A stretch of 64,000 nucleotides of DNA from Haemonchus contortus (GCA_000469685.2 LS997565.1:35058645-35122644), one strand, 5' to 3'; shown: positions 35,006 through 47,219, counted from the stretch's first letter. Numbers and translations: made by a program. The notes: generated by a model not told the origin, from the letters alone.

Positions 35006-35050
35006 TCAACCCTAGGATCGTGTGTTATAGTGCACCACGTGACGCTGCAC
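35006..35050 (-). mobile_element. SINE (copy K), 5' head portion
   Basis: GATCGTGTGTTATAGTGCAC and GACGCTGCACCACAAGC correspond, on the minus strand, to the head of the SINE (compare GCGTGTGTGATAGTGCGCTA in copy B). It lies directly right of the fold-back element's target duplication, as expected for a nested insertion. The B-box segment is missing. Confidence 0.45.
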
Positions 35051-37290
35051 CACAAGCAAACATCGAGAGAAAAATGTCAGAATAATCATTTGATTCGATT
35101 TTACCCAGCGATAATTATTTAGAGTGAAGACATTCCTTATAAACATGTGGTTAAGCAGTAGAACTATTAAATGGCTCTTATGAATAGGTAGCGAATAACT
35201 GGATGTATCAAATTGAACCCTCTGTTCTGGGGAATTAGGAGAACGAATAAACAAGTAGAAAACTTGGAAACATGGATAAGGTCGATGTCTGTTCCCACGA
35301 ATCAGACTTTTCTGTTCGATTTCGAAATGGGGAACCTGATGTTTACTCAGTCTTACACAGTTCGACATCGGACACTTCAGTTGAACTTCGAGTCTATCTC
35401 ATTCAAATTCTGAAGTTGTAAGAAATGAGAGATGGCGTGGAGGTAACGGTACATCATGGAAACAAAAAGTGGTTACAAATGATAGGAACTGATTTTAAAT
35501 GGTAGAAGCGAAATATGAGAGAATAAGTTGCGCCTTTTCTGTTACCAGTGTATGTGACTCTTGTTTCCCCTTACCGGGATGCATTGCAGAACATAGATAG
35601 GAAAAGAGAGAAAATTACAGAACTGAGCAAAGAGTGATAAGGGGAATAGTGAAGGATTAGACACTCGATCCATTACGATAAACAAAGTACTGAAATCCAG
35701 TTACCACTTTCAGTAGTCAGTTTATCGCACTAATTTGGGAAGTCAGAAACTGCTGCTGACTGTACGATTCAAATGAAACCACAAGGATAAGGGAGGTAAT
35801 AGGATTAAGAGGAACACATTTCACCGTTTCAACTACAACACTTATACGAACGTTAAAACATCAACACAAGCTCTCCCTTCACAGAAAAAGTAGCGAGCGA
35901 CTCTATCAAATTGGAATCGTCTGAGTGAAGAATCGGAAGCGGAAATGCAAGGGAAAAACTTGGAGAATTCAGAGAACTCCAAATTCTTCCCCCAAGAATC
36001 AGAATCCTCTAGTCAATTTCGGAACGGAAACTACTGAAGCTATGTAGCCGAGAAAATATCAGGAATTTTCAGAAGCAAGACTAATGATATGTTTTTATTG
36101 TGAATATCATTTATATTCATAGAGCTAAACAACATTATCCAACGCCACTTCGTGCAGCTTATTGTTTGGTGCTAGGACTTGTCTAGATGACATTTTATTC
36201 ATGCTATCACTTCACATATGGAATCATCTGTGTGTTTCTACCTAGACTACGTATGAGAGAAGCGAAGGAATAAAGGAAATCGCTGTTGTTAGTAGTAGGG
36301 TCCTGCTTGGATTGGGGGTGGGGGGGACGAGAACTATATTTGAAATTCTGCTTTTAGACGATGGTGACACCAGATATTACGTTTATGGAGGGCACAAATA
36401 GCTGGGGCTCGACATGAACCCGTGAAGTGTGGACTGTGCGGGTTTGATCTGTGGACTATAGCATATGTAATAGTGCCACCACTGGCCAAGGGACTACCTT
36501 ACCCCCTCCCCTTTTCACCCCACCATAAAAGACTGATAGATTCACCTATTCACCTTCATCACAACGAACATTTTCCACTTTAATGCTTTACTTATAGACT
36601 GAGAGAGCTCTTGACGGTCTATGAGTTCACTACTTATTTTAAGACGTTAAAGCTATCCAGAATAATAGCCATTTTATACGGTATTCAGAAATGCGCTGCT
36701 CCCAGTGAACCTTCGAAAGAATGCCATTACATCTAAGATTTTGGAATTCGAGGAAATCGAGCTTTATTACCCATATAACCGTATGCGTTTTTGTTTACTG
36801 CTTATTGTTGAAGCACCCGAGCATGCGTTTCGATATCAAAGAAAAGACTAATCTCAAGAAGCTTCAACGCTAAATTCGCCTCATATTAATTAAATTATGA
36901 ATCACCAGTTGGGCTACGCACGCCAATGCGTGCACCACATGCCCACGCTTAAAAGTGTCAATCGGTTGCTCTTCATCTTGAAAATTATGAACCATTCAAA
37001 GTTTAACTGATAGACAACCGAAAAATTTAGTAGTACTCACTGATGTTCTCAAGTGATAATAACACCATTACAAGATTTCGTTATCACTGGACCTTCCTTC
37101 CTCCGCGGGTACATCATTAGTGGAGAATCCCAAATTATTGGCGGTCGGAAGAGGTGTGTCGTAAATGATATCAAAACATTAAGTAACCTCGATCTTTCAC
37201 CGAGTTACAAACCTTGCTGGGTAGCGGTCGTAATCTATATAATAGTCGCAATCATAAATACATCATAGATACCACAGGAGTTGAATTCAG
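35051..37290. other. No gene recognised
   Basis: No convincing exon or repeat. A stretch near 36400-36510 faintly resembles the SINE head and was not accepted. A G-rich run lies near 36317. Confidence 0.35.
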
Positions 37291-37296
37291 TGGGTA

Positions 37297-37725
37297 AGTG
37301 CTCTTATCAGTCGTTATTAGCTGTTATCAATTCCTATCATCGGTCGTCTATGACCCCGCCATACTCCTCACCACATGCCAAACTGTCCAGGCTCCACTAT
37401 TAATGCCATTATCATGGTGCTTCTACGCTTTCCAGGATTTTCGTCAGCCCTTATCAGTTTCATCAGCTCCTGGCCTGGCACCAACCGTTCTCGATCCCGT
37501 CACCGATCCTGTCACATCTTACGTAACCTATTGAAATTCCAAGATTCCAACATTAAAAGAAAGTGCGTTACAGATCTAGTGGCTCTCGCCTTCTTCGGTT
37601 TCTTATCAGTCCCTATCAGTTGTTTATAATCCCTGTCGTCAAAGCTAATACGACGACAGTTACGGATCCCGAGGCCTTTGCCTTTTAAGGCTCCTTATCA
37701 GTTTCTATCGTTAGTTGTCACTTCC
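37297..37725. repeat. Region of degenerate TATCAGT repeats
   Basis: CTTATCAGT, CTATCAGT, TTATCAA and close variants recur at least ten times, often with CC or TT before them (near 37306, 37450, 37608, 37618, 37698, 37728). Spacing is irregular. This may be the decayed body of an interspersed element whose right part is at 37735-37914. Confidence 0.5.
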
Positions 37726-37734
37726 TATCACGTG

Positions 37735-37914
37735 CCATCAGTGTTCCCATCCTGCCCCCTATCTCTCTTTCAAATTTGAATGTTCTAGGTTCAATGGGAC
37801 AGGAGTTATGAATTTCCGGTCAGACAAACACACACACAAACACACACACATACACACACACACACACACAAACACACCAACAGACACACTTAGCCGATTA
37901 TATAAGTAGGATAA
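37735..37914. repeat. Second copy of the CAGACA-tailed repeat family, with CA microsatellite
   Basis: TGTTCCCATCCTGCCCCCTA and TTCTAGGTTCAATGGGACAG match the segment at 5536-5606 (TGTTCCCATCCTGCCGCCTG, TTTTAGGTCCAAGGGACAG). It ends in a CAGACAAACACACACA tail of about 60 bp and then TATAAGTAGGAT, like the other copy's AGTAAGTAGGAT. Confidence 0.65.
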
Positions 37915-39401
37915 TGTTAGTGACGTAGAGTCTACATATCTATTCCAAATGAATCCAAGAAAAGGTCGTAATTCTAACAAGCCAGACTGGAAAGATTGTT
38001 CGTGAAAGGCATGAAGGAGGGCTAAAAGCTCGATGATTAATATGATGTGCAATTAGGGACCTCTCGAAATTTGAGTCACTGCTGAGTATCATCGCATTGC
38101 GTAGCTTCAGTGCAATCCCGAAGCAATCCATGCTAATCCGCTCATCAGCCGCAACTAATGCGCGTCAAGAAACCACATACATAGTTCACAGAATTCCCAG
38201 TACTTCCTGTTAAGGCGTCCTTAGAAATGTCCTGTACCGGAAGTAAACTAAAACATTGCTCTTAACTTATAGGAAACTAATGTTTGGAAACTGTTTAATC
38301 GCTCGCCAGAGGCTAAACTCTCTGAAGCTCGCCGGAAATCGGATGAGAATGGATCAGTTTGTTTTCGAAGTATTCAGAGATGACACTTTGTAAACAAGGT
38401 GACATACTATGACACATGCAAGTAGCTCCCTATCATCCGCAGAAGCCAATATTCAATTTCTGGTTTCTAAATGTCGTCATTCTGCTGAGCTGGTTTCTCT
38501 AGAATCTCACTGATTTCGAGAACTTCATCACTGCGGCTTCTATCCACCATGTCGGCTCAGGGAATTCCATTGAAGTGAGGGCACCTCCACTGATATGATC
38601 CTTGGACTCCCTCCTAGATGAGGGCATGCTTGCCATGTGACCCTAGGACTTCCTCTGAAATGAGAGCAACATAGCAGAGTCATCACTTGTGTTCTTTCCA
38701 GCATCAAATGGGTCTATGACAATGCCCATGAGCTACTGATAAAATGCAGATTCCCTTTAATGAGTAGCCGTCCCAATGGTGCATTCTACAGTACACACTA
38801 CTAAACAAGTGAAAAATAGCTAAATAATCAAAAAAAAGTAAAATAAACTGTTCAGAGCAGTCAGAGACAGCGTTCAGCTCATAAAATTTTGAACCAGTTT
38901 TGAGCGCAAACTGGGAGATTGTGTTTTTGGTTCCGAAAATCGAATTGCAAGAAAATAATAGTACTATTGGAGAGTACTAGTTTCAGGTACGTAATTTTTT
39001 GTCCCATCCTACAGTTGGATGGCACAAGCTGGTATCAAAATCACTGCTCTGCAGGAGAACAAAAAAGAAGAGACTATTCGAAAACATAGAAGAACATGAC
39101 AGAAAAAGCATGAAGAAGCCTTTATATATCACCGTGAACTCGATGAAATTCAAGGAGTACTGTATGAAAGCCCGTGGGAAAAATTACAGAAACGAGAAAT
39201 TGATTGTCAAATTTTGATGCAGCCATTTGAGCAATGAAAGAATATAAATGGATCAAGGGGGAATAACATAAAGAATTCTGAAAATCACATTGAATTGAAC
39301 GAAAGCATGATTTATAAGGAGTCATGGAAGCAAAGATTTCATTCTAGTCTCTATGTAACACATCAGATGTTTTCACATTAGATCCTACCCCATAGGTGAT
39401 C

Positions 39402-39420
39402 GTGGGGGGGGTGGGGGGGA
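39402..39420 (+). repeat. Interrupted poly-G tract
   Basis: GTGGGGGGGGTGGGGGGGA; low-complexity G run. Confidence 0.85.
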
Positions 39421-39515
39421 GAGGTGCGACTCAGAGACCAAATTTCCGTTTAGATTAGCCGTGTAAGTTTCCCAGATGAATATCCCTCCCAGACAACGGC
39501 ATTACAGCCTTATTA

Positions 39516-40106
39516 TTAGGTTGATGCATAATTATTGCGGATTTTTTCGCGGCTTTTTTTTCTCTCGATAGAATTTGAATATTGAGTTCGGGTTTTTTCT
39601 AGAAATAATCTACTTGATTTCCTCTACAAGAATATACTCAAAAACCCATCCGCATATTCGCGAAATTGGGCTTAACTACTTCGAGAATTATTGTAAGGTG
39701 ACACAGTCATTCCGCGATCTCAGTAACTTTTCGACGATGAAATCGGCGATCGAACAATCAGCCAGAGCCAACCAAGAAATGGAATCTGCCCCTAAATCTG
39801 CCATATTCACCAGCAGGAACTTTTATGGACTATCTCGTCAACCGTTCATCGAAAAAATGGCTAGAGAATAGCAGTCACGTCGATTTTGATGACTTGATGG
39901 CCGATGTCAAGGCGTGGATCACCCGTAAGGATCAAGACTTCTTCGCTTTTAGGGTCCGACTGACTAATCAATGGGAAGCAGTGCTTGACGTAGACGGTGA
40001 ATAAGTTCCGAAGTAATTATCTAAATATGTCTTTGCTTAGTATTTCTATAGTTTCTTCAAGTAAAATTTGCTGGAAAAAATCTGCAATAATTATGCATCA
40101 ACCTAA
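39516..40106 (+). mobile_element. Internally deleted mariner, family M1, complete with both ends
   Basis: TA at 39514-39515 and 40107-40108 flank inverted ends TTAGGTTGATGCATAATTAT; the right end, inverted, differs by one base in the first 25. At 591 bp it keeps a 5' region with no clear frame and the transposase C-terminus (LMADVKAWITRKDQDFFAF, then NQWEAVLDVDGE). The catalytic core is missing. The 5' segment, the deletion junction and the C-terminal segment align with the copy at 6252-6828, so both descend from one already-deleted element. Confidence 0.87.
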
Positions 40107-40214
40107 TATATGGAGGCAGGTAAAATGCAGGGGAACTAGAAAATATCACAATAAACGTGTTTGACTGCCAGGAACTCATGTGTACTTTCACTAGATCACC
40201 TAATGAACGATCGC

Positions 40215-40431
40215 TGAAAAGTTACTGAGATCGCGGAATGACTGTGCCACCTTCCAATCTTTCTCGAAGTAGTTAAACCTAATTTCGCTAATATGCGGAT
40301 GGTTTCTTGAGTATATTCTTGTAGAGGAAACCAAGTGGATCATTTCTAGGAAAAACCAGAACTCAATATTCAAATTCTATCGGGAGAAAAAAAGCCGCGA
40401 AAAAATCCGCAATAATTATGCATCAACCTAA
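40215..40431 (-). mobile_element. Solo 5' end of mariner family M1, opposite orientation
   Basis: Ends at 40431 with CATCAACCTAA followed by TA. Read on the minus strand it matches the first about 215 bp of the element at 39516. The rest is absent. Together with that element it creates a 215-bp inverted repeat with a third mariner end in the middle. Confidence 0.8.
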
Positions 40432-42085
40432 TAGAATTGGTGTGTGGAATGTATCTCGAAAACCTTCGTTTCCTCCCCTTCTTCGTACCGGTTAATTAGT
40501 CCATTTGGTGGCAAGGAATAACATCTTTTTATCTGCTCTATACGCTGAACTGTTTAACCATGACATTTCAGTGTTTGACGATTTTGAGTTTTGGAAAAAC
40601 TTATGTGAATCGTTACTTTCTGAGCGAAGATTATAAGTAATCTGCCTTCCACGTACAGTAAAAGGCGGTGTGAAGAAATTAAAGGTGAAATTCGCCCTAA
40701 CCTTCAAAAATGAAATGTCAAACTGTGGAACAGAAATGTGTAGGTCTGCAGTAAACATCAACGGTCTGGTATTCCCCACACATAGAAGTGTGTTCCCATC
40801 TATGTCGGAAAGAGGAGTTAACAGAAACTATGAGCCGTAGTCACTTCCGGAATTATCATGCAGCCGGCAGACTAACCAAAATGTAAAGCTGTGAAGTGCC
40901 TTTGTTCCAGGGATGGCAAGAAGTCTGGCAAATGCTTTGCTTCAGAGGGCGCATTGTGTCTTCAAAGGGCGCATTGTGTTGAGAAACTCAATCTTCCCTA
41001 TTTGGCATCGAGTGGACGCATGTTCTCATTGTACGGATCACAAATGCATTCCAGTATTCCACAAACTTGTATGGAAATCGCTCGCACAGCTCATTCAAGA
41101 CGAATTCACGGAAACATAGTCCTTCAGCTACAAATTCGGTTTTCCGAAGGTTAGCACTATTTGATTGTGGGTGAATAGCGGTTTCTCCTTATATGGAATT
41201 CTGGCTGAATAGGTAGCCGAAAAATTTGCTTCCGAGGGCAGAAGTGAAGAGGTTACCAAGAAAAATTACCAGGAAAGGAAGTTGCGAAGGATAAGTAGAA
41301 GGGAGAAAGAGTTGAATACAAAGGGAATCACAGACTCCGAGATGCAGCGAAGAGCCCCAAGCGTAGGCACTCCACAGCTACTCCTGAAACAATTGGAGTG
41401 ACCGCAGAAAGAACACTCCAGAGAGGAGTAAAAACATTGCAATCGGGAGTTTCGGCACTATGAAGTGTTAGCTGCCAAAAGCTAATTATGGAATTCGCAA
41501 GCTCAATGTTTACATCCAAGGATGTCGTTAAATCAGGCTGTTGCTTGCTATAAGGGGAACGTGATCAAAGACTAAGAGTGCTTGCCCAGATATGTATAAG
41601 GGAAGTCAAAAGTAATATATGATATCACAGATTCTTAATCCAGCCCATAATTAATTAGTTCCTCGAATACCAAAGAAACCGTGTGTAAGCAGAAAAGACA
41701 GGAAAATGACAATAGGCAAACGAATGACCGAAATCATCTTCACCTTGCTGTCTTGAGATCTAATTGTGTCATTTCTAATCACAAGACGAACGCTAAATTT
41801 AAAGCAGACTGTCTTTTTCGAATTTCATCTAAAGAAGTACAGTGAGCGTCATAACCAGTAGAAAGACAGGATTACTTAAAGTATTTTCAAAGATATTACA
41901 TGTTTCTGTGAAGTGTCACCTTCGGTGGAGATCATACACGATGTGTAGAAGGCCTTGTGGACCTTCAATATCTTTCAGGAAACAAATTTCAGGAAGTTTG
42001 CGATTGAAAACATACCCGTTCCCCTTGTTCTGTTTGAAGCTGCACTTTATCAGGTAGAAATATGGGCACCTATTTTTGTTAAAGG
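40432..42085. other. No gene recognised
   Basis: Short ORFs only. A direct repeat GGGCGCATTGTGT occurs twice near 40949 and 40967. No family recognised. Confidence 0.35.
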
Positions 42086-42352
42086 GTTAAATTAAAGTCT
42101 TTGGTGATGATCAGTCCCGTTTTGGGAATGCGCCCTACGTTCCGCCTCTCGGATGACGGCGTTTTGAACGCGAATGTGACCTATACAGTGACTTGCTATG
42201 GCCACCCGATGTAAAAATCGAAGAAGGGTCTGCTACTTATGAGTGCGGACGCCGTATAAATGGAAATTAGGTGGTTTACCTGGGCATATTTCGATCCGGC
42301 GTGGCCATTCGTGTGTGATTGTGCGCCTCTTACCACTATACCACCTTTGCCC
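42086..42352 (-). mobile_element. SINE, near full length, diverged (copy C)
   Basis: On the minus strand: GGGCAAAGGTGGTATAGTGG (A-box region), GCGCACAATCACACACGAAT, a decayed B box (CCGGATCGAAAT), then the body in the family order, ending near AAGACTTTAATTT. All landmarks of copies B, E and G appear, but with many substitutions. Confidence 0.65.
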
Positions 42353-45146
42353 AACTAATTTCACTAGCATTTATGGAGCTCTTCTTCACGAGAGCTCTAT
42401 TCATTTATCAATTAAAAATGATGAGACTACTTCATACCAATGCCTACAAAACAAGGGTTCAGTCCGATGGGACTTTCAGAGCTGCTCTGAGCATGCTTTT
42501 TCTCAATTCTCTTTTTTCTAGCTGCTATCTCAACCTCACTATGCGGGGCCATCTGTCAATCATTTTACGGCTTAAAATACGTGACTTACTATCAGTTTTT
42601 GTCAGAACGAGAAGTTGTTAGGAGAAAGGCTGCGGCCATTAAATGAATGTCAAACATCGGAATACGGGAACTCAGATTTGCAGTAGTCAACATGAAACTG
42701 TTCTGATTGTCAAACAATATAAATAAAATTTATGGTAAATCCAAAACACATAGTTGAAACAATTCCGGATCCAAAAGCCGTGTCACCTCCACTATTCATC
42801 GAAAAAAATACTTAAAGCCTGTTCCGAATGAAGAATGGAACGGATGCTTGAGCTCATGCATTACTGGATTTCTACAGCAAAATCACTTCAAACTATACCG
42901 AGTCATGATTTCTCAACAACGTGAAGAATGAAGTTGGATGAGGAAGCTTGTGGCCTGCTAAAATAGGAGCAAACACCGCTCCTGTGCGATCTCCTTGTTA
43001 GTAGCCTCAACTAGAAGTATCCGATGAAATTGTAAACAAAATGGAGTAATCAAGAGTCGTCTTCAGAATTCGAAAACTAAGCCGGAAGGTGTCTTGACCT
43101 GGGATTAAGTTCGATGGCAACAACTTAGGGAGCAGGATAAGTCATGACCAGTTAAGCTACAGGAACTTCATGAGAAGCTGTAAGGAAGGCAGGATCCTTA
43201 ACTCAGAATCTTAGGTAGCCGACAGAGTTAGCTATGAAAAGAACATGTATCTATTTAGATCGCCTTACCTTCGAGTAACCACAGTTGAGCCTTAGTGGCA
43301 ACTATAATAGATGCCAGCTGTCAAAACGACTGTATTTAGGTTTTAGTTGAAGGTGAAAAGAATGAAGATCAGATGAGAGGCGGATGGGAGAATCGGTCGG
43401 CGAGGCAAATGTAGGCACGAATGCGAAGAGGGGTGCCACAGAAGGAACGGTCTAATGAACATGTGCTAGCCCACTTGAACGTACATATCACGAGAGCTCA
43501 CTTGACGTCACAAAAGCGAGGATTGAGGAGAAGATGGTGTTGGAATTTTTGAAGTTTTAGTTTTGAAATTTTCCAACAGCTGCAACCTTTGACCAGGAGG
43601 CAACGTCGTCTTGTACCGATGAGCAGTGGAGGACTGAAACTTAACGATTTCTAACCTACTATACCACTCAAAAAAGGAACTGAAGAAAGTGTTACATGCT
43701 TCATCGCGAACTACTGAATCTGCACTTCAAAACTTGTTGTGACTGTGTTTTCATGCACTAAAGTCCATGAGCCGACTTCCTATCCAAGTACAAGTGGCGA
43801 TGTTGTCAACTAGAGGAACTCGAGAAGAGAAGTTCAACCATGCGACAAGAAACTGGTGGCAGCTTCAACGGATGCAGCTCACGATGAGCCAGAGAGTTGC
43901 CTCCTTGAAATGTTTATTCTTTGGTGGGTAATGCCGGCGGGTGGCAGGCCAATAGCGCCCAGATTCCCAGTGGCCGTCTAGCCATCCGCCAACCTCATTA
44001 TGCAACAATGCTACCAGTTAGACTCTTGGAAAATAGTTATAGCTTCATGCATCAAACCAGGGAGGCGCAGTCTGTGTTAAAGTGTCGGTTTCAGGGTATT
44101 CATATTTTGATGCACCCCCTCCCGACATAAAGGGCAACGGAACTAGAAAGACACGACATTCAAAGACCAGACATTCAGAGAAGTGTATGGCTTTCTTATA
44201 TGATGTTCTTCTCGAATGAATGCCATCAAACTGAGAAGATTGTATAGTATTAGTAAAGTCAACTAATGCAAGTGCAATCGAGCGAAAAAAAGCTCGTAGT
44301 TAAGTTTGCCAACCCCTGGGGCAAGTCTCCCTGGCATTGAGTTTGCCTGTTGGAAAAAGGTACAGGTGCCAATTCTTCTTTCGAAGTATTTTAATCTTAC
44401 ACTTTGAATTAAACAAAGGGACCCTAAGTAGACATTTTATAAATACAGTAGACATTGTTTAAGGCGCAAGAATAAATAACATAGTTAACAGACTTCATTA
44501 AACAATTTCATTTCGATTTCTATGTGACAGGTGAGCTGGGTTCTTTGTCCACTGGCTTTGCTGCAATGGTGAATCTCCCGATGTTCCTCCCTCAATGACA
44601 AAGGGTCGTCCAATGTTACCTTCAAGGACGTTTACGTGCCCAGCCGCTCGAAGTAATGTGGGGACATGACGGAGAAGAAGGACATGATTCAAAGCTACAT
44701 GAGCTACATGAGCTTTTTCCAGCTCCGCCGACTATCCCGAAACGATTGGTCGCGCATTAGGGAGCCTCTTCAGGCCATAGAGTCGAAGTCCCTCATGAGT
44801 AGTAACCAAAGCAAATTGCTTTACTTCACTATGATTCAGGAATCAAGCTTCTGACTCGCAAATCTTAATCCACTCAAATTCAACTGAAGGCCGCGACTGG
44901 AAGCATGGCACTCGAGCTTAAATACTACATGCGATTTTCTAAGAATATGGGGAGCGCCACAGAACAAATTAAATTGAAAGACTCCTGTTGATGATAGGCA
45001 TTTCAAATGAAGGCAATCATATGTGGTGGTTTGCTGTGATTTATGTCGAGCACACCTTCATTCCCCCTCTCACCTCGGATATGTTATCGGCATAGCAACA
45101 TACTAACTCGCCAAGTTTTGAAGATTTGTATTTCCATATCTTGTTG
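42353..45146. other. No gene recognised
   Basis: No exon, RNA gene or shared repeat could be supported in about 2.8 kb. Confidence 0.35.
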
Positions 45147-45310
45147 GGGCGGAGGAGGTGTAGCGGCAGTGACGTACTACCAAACATGCTTGGTTCGTGG
45201 TTCACCGAAAGTCATTGTGCACTCAGAACGCCATTACAATTCTGGTCGGAGCCAAATGGGAGGGGGTGGGGGTCTCCCAAGAATGACGATATTGTTCACA
45301 CCAAAGACTC
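45147..45310 (+). mobile_element. SINE with internal deletion (copy D)
   Basis: GGGGCGGAGGAGGTGTAGCG and GGTTCGTGGTTCACCGAAAG join the SINE head directly to the 3' body (AAAGTCATTGTG, GCACTCAGAACGCCATTACA). The central block with GGTACCGG is missing. Confidence 0.6.
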
Positions 45311-45654
45311 TGTCATCTACTTTTTAAGAACAAAGCGAAGAGGAGTCACCGCAACAGATGTATGTATGTGATGTATGTGATGATTGTAGGGATATGAGAA
45401 CCCGTTTAGTTCTGCTTAGGTTCCCGATCACGCGATTATTCCCAAGGATCGGTTGTGTGGCATTAAACTTATTTGAAAGGGAGCAACTGTTTCTTCACTA
45501 TTTCTGTAGCCTTGTGCTCTTGAGCAGCCGGTTCATGCTAAGCACTACTCAAAGTAGAACACCAAAAAAGGCATACTAAAAAGGCCGCATGCTTTGTCAA
45601 AAACTGCAAGTCGATCGTTTGAATGAATATATAATACATATGTATATCCCTGGA

Positions 45655-45929
45655 CACGCATATATCACACGCACGGTCACGGGTTCGAATCCGGGATCAA
45701 TGCCCGCCTAGGCCAACCAAGCCTTCCATCCCCCCGGGGTCGGTTAATTGGTACCGGACTCATCTAGGAGGATAAAAGTACTGACTTGTACATCGGCTGG
45801 CCACCGCAAGTCGTTGTATAGGCCACATACGCACTCATTACGCCACTACGATTCTGAATGGAAGTCGAGTGCGGGGGCGCATCCCTCAGACGGGATTGAT
45901 TAACGCCAAAAACTTTATCCTTTATCCTT
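45655..45929 (+). mobile_element. SINE with 12-bp target-site duplication (copy E)
   Basis: The duplicated target TATATCCCTGGA lies at 45643-45654 and 45930-45941. Between them is a 5'-truncated SINE: CACACGCACGGTCACGGG, a perfect B box GGTTCGAATCC, the body, and a tail of three TTTATCC-type repeats. The truncation removes the A box. Duplication, 5' truncation and a short 3' tandem tail together show target-primed reverse transcription by a LINE. Confidence 0.85.
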
Positions 45930-46519
45930 TATATCCCTGGAACAAATTTCGGGTAATCTGGGTGTGTGTGTGGCAGTACTCAAAGTGAAAGAGCCAGTAA
46001 CGCCTTCAATTCCTATCATTCCTGTGAAAAATGGCAGAACGAAACAGAAAGCTTTGAGAACCCATCTGCTCGTTTTTGGATGTACAAAAACTTGTACAAT
46101 GAACTCTGTTTTTAGGAAGTTTCTCACTCTTTCGGCCCTCATTTCCTAACGGTGAATCTGCCTCTATTCCAATGTAAAGTTATGAGCCAACACTTATGAA
46201 TTGTTTCATTTCGAATGGTCTTCAAGCACGATGTTTAAACATCTTCCCTTACTATATTATGCACAGTACCCTTTTCGGAGGAGATGTAGATAGGAAATGG
46301 TGTACTTTGTCGTGCAAGATTCTTCCTGCTTAATCGCTTCTAGTTGGAAAATAGATGTGCTAAATGTAATAACGCAGAGCACTATATTTATACAACACAT
46401 GGATAGAACGTTTTAATGCCATTCTTAGTTTTCCATTATAAGAGATTTGAAAACAAATAACACGTGCTCTCGATAATTCAATTTTTGCGCCCTCTCCAGT
46501 GTTTTCAGCCACTCTTTGG

Positions 46520-46534
46520 CTAGAATTGCATGTC
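46520..46534 (-). CDS. Candidate last coding exon (five codons) of the Ala-rich gene
   Basis: After a 55-bp intron (donor AAG|GTATTC at 46589, acceptor AAATTGCAG) the minus strand reads GAC ATG CAA TTC TAG, adding D-M-Q-F and a stop in the right phase. Without splicing, the main exon frame would continue as VFILHSHKSLFSSIH to a stop at 46542. Intron size and both splice sites are typical of nematodes, which favours splicing. Confidence 0.55.
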   Translation of the reverse strand, partial: DMQF

Positions 46535-46589
46535 CTGCAATTTAATGAATTGAGGAAAATAAGCTTTTGTGTGAATGAAGAATGAATAC

Positions 46590-47219
46590 CTTATTGTTTT
46601 CTGGCTTGCCATTACTCACTCGCTTTCCTTTTCCATTCGCTTTACCATTTTTACCATTACCGTTTTCATCATCTTCTGAGACTATAGGTGTTGCTGTTGC
46701 AGTTTTGGGATGTCGTATTTCCCTAGTCGACTTTCTTTCTCCTGATATTTCCGCATCCTTGACTACTTCATGTTCAATTGCCATGGTCCCAGCTAGTGCA
46801 CTGCTCGCTGCAGTCACATCCCTTATCGTCCCCTTTTCAGATGTGACACGGCCATTTTTGACTTCTTCGTGTTCAGCAGCGGTAGCATTCACCCCGAAAG
46901 TACTTGCTTTTCTGATATCCTCCGAGATAGCTTTTTCTGCTTCGCCAGCTTTGCCTTCTCTGACTACTGTCGCGCCGGTAGCGGCAGGTTGTGCCGTTGC
47001 AGCTTCAGCATTAGCAGAGTCCCTCAATGAGCCTTGGAGAGAACCTATTTCACTGGCTCCCACTTCTTGTGCCCTTGCAGCTGTAGGCTCTGCTGCAGCA
47101 GCAGTACCTGCTTGAGCAAAGTCTCTGTCTGAACCTTCAGGTTTGCCTTCCTTCAATTCCTGCGATTTTGCACCTATAGCCTCTGGTGCAGCTGTACCTT
47201 TTTGGGCGGCCAACAGCCC
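46590..47219 (-). CDS. Main exon of an Ala/Glu/Lys/Gly-rich low-complexity protein
   Basis: 210 codons on the minus strand between acceptor TTTTTGCAG and donor AAG|GTATTC, both phase 0. Composition is dominated by A, E, K, G, S and T with almost no aromatic residues or Cys, so it is probably disordered or coiled. Loose internal repetition is visible: A-A-x-E-H-E-(E/V)-V-K appears twice (AAEHEEVKNGRVTSEKGTIR and AIEHEVVKDAEISGERKSTR). The C-terminus is a basic GNGKNGKANGKGKR patch that could bind nucleic acid or serve as a nuclear signal; that is speculation. No domain is recognised. GC content and codon regularity are higher than in the surroundings. The long plus-strand ORF over the same bases is its shadow. 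Confidence 0.7.

Noticed and set aside
36340..36510. Possible SINE copy on the minus strand
   Set aside because: Only GAACCCGTG and AATAGTGCCACCACTGG are reminiscent; block order does not hold.
46582..47115. 177-codon plus-strand ORF
   Set aside because: Antisense shadow of the Ala/Glu-rich minus-strand exon, which has proper splice sites.
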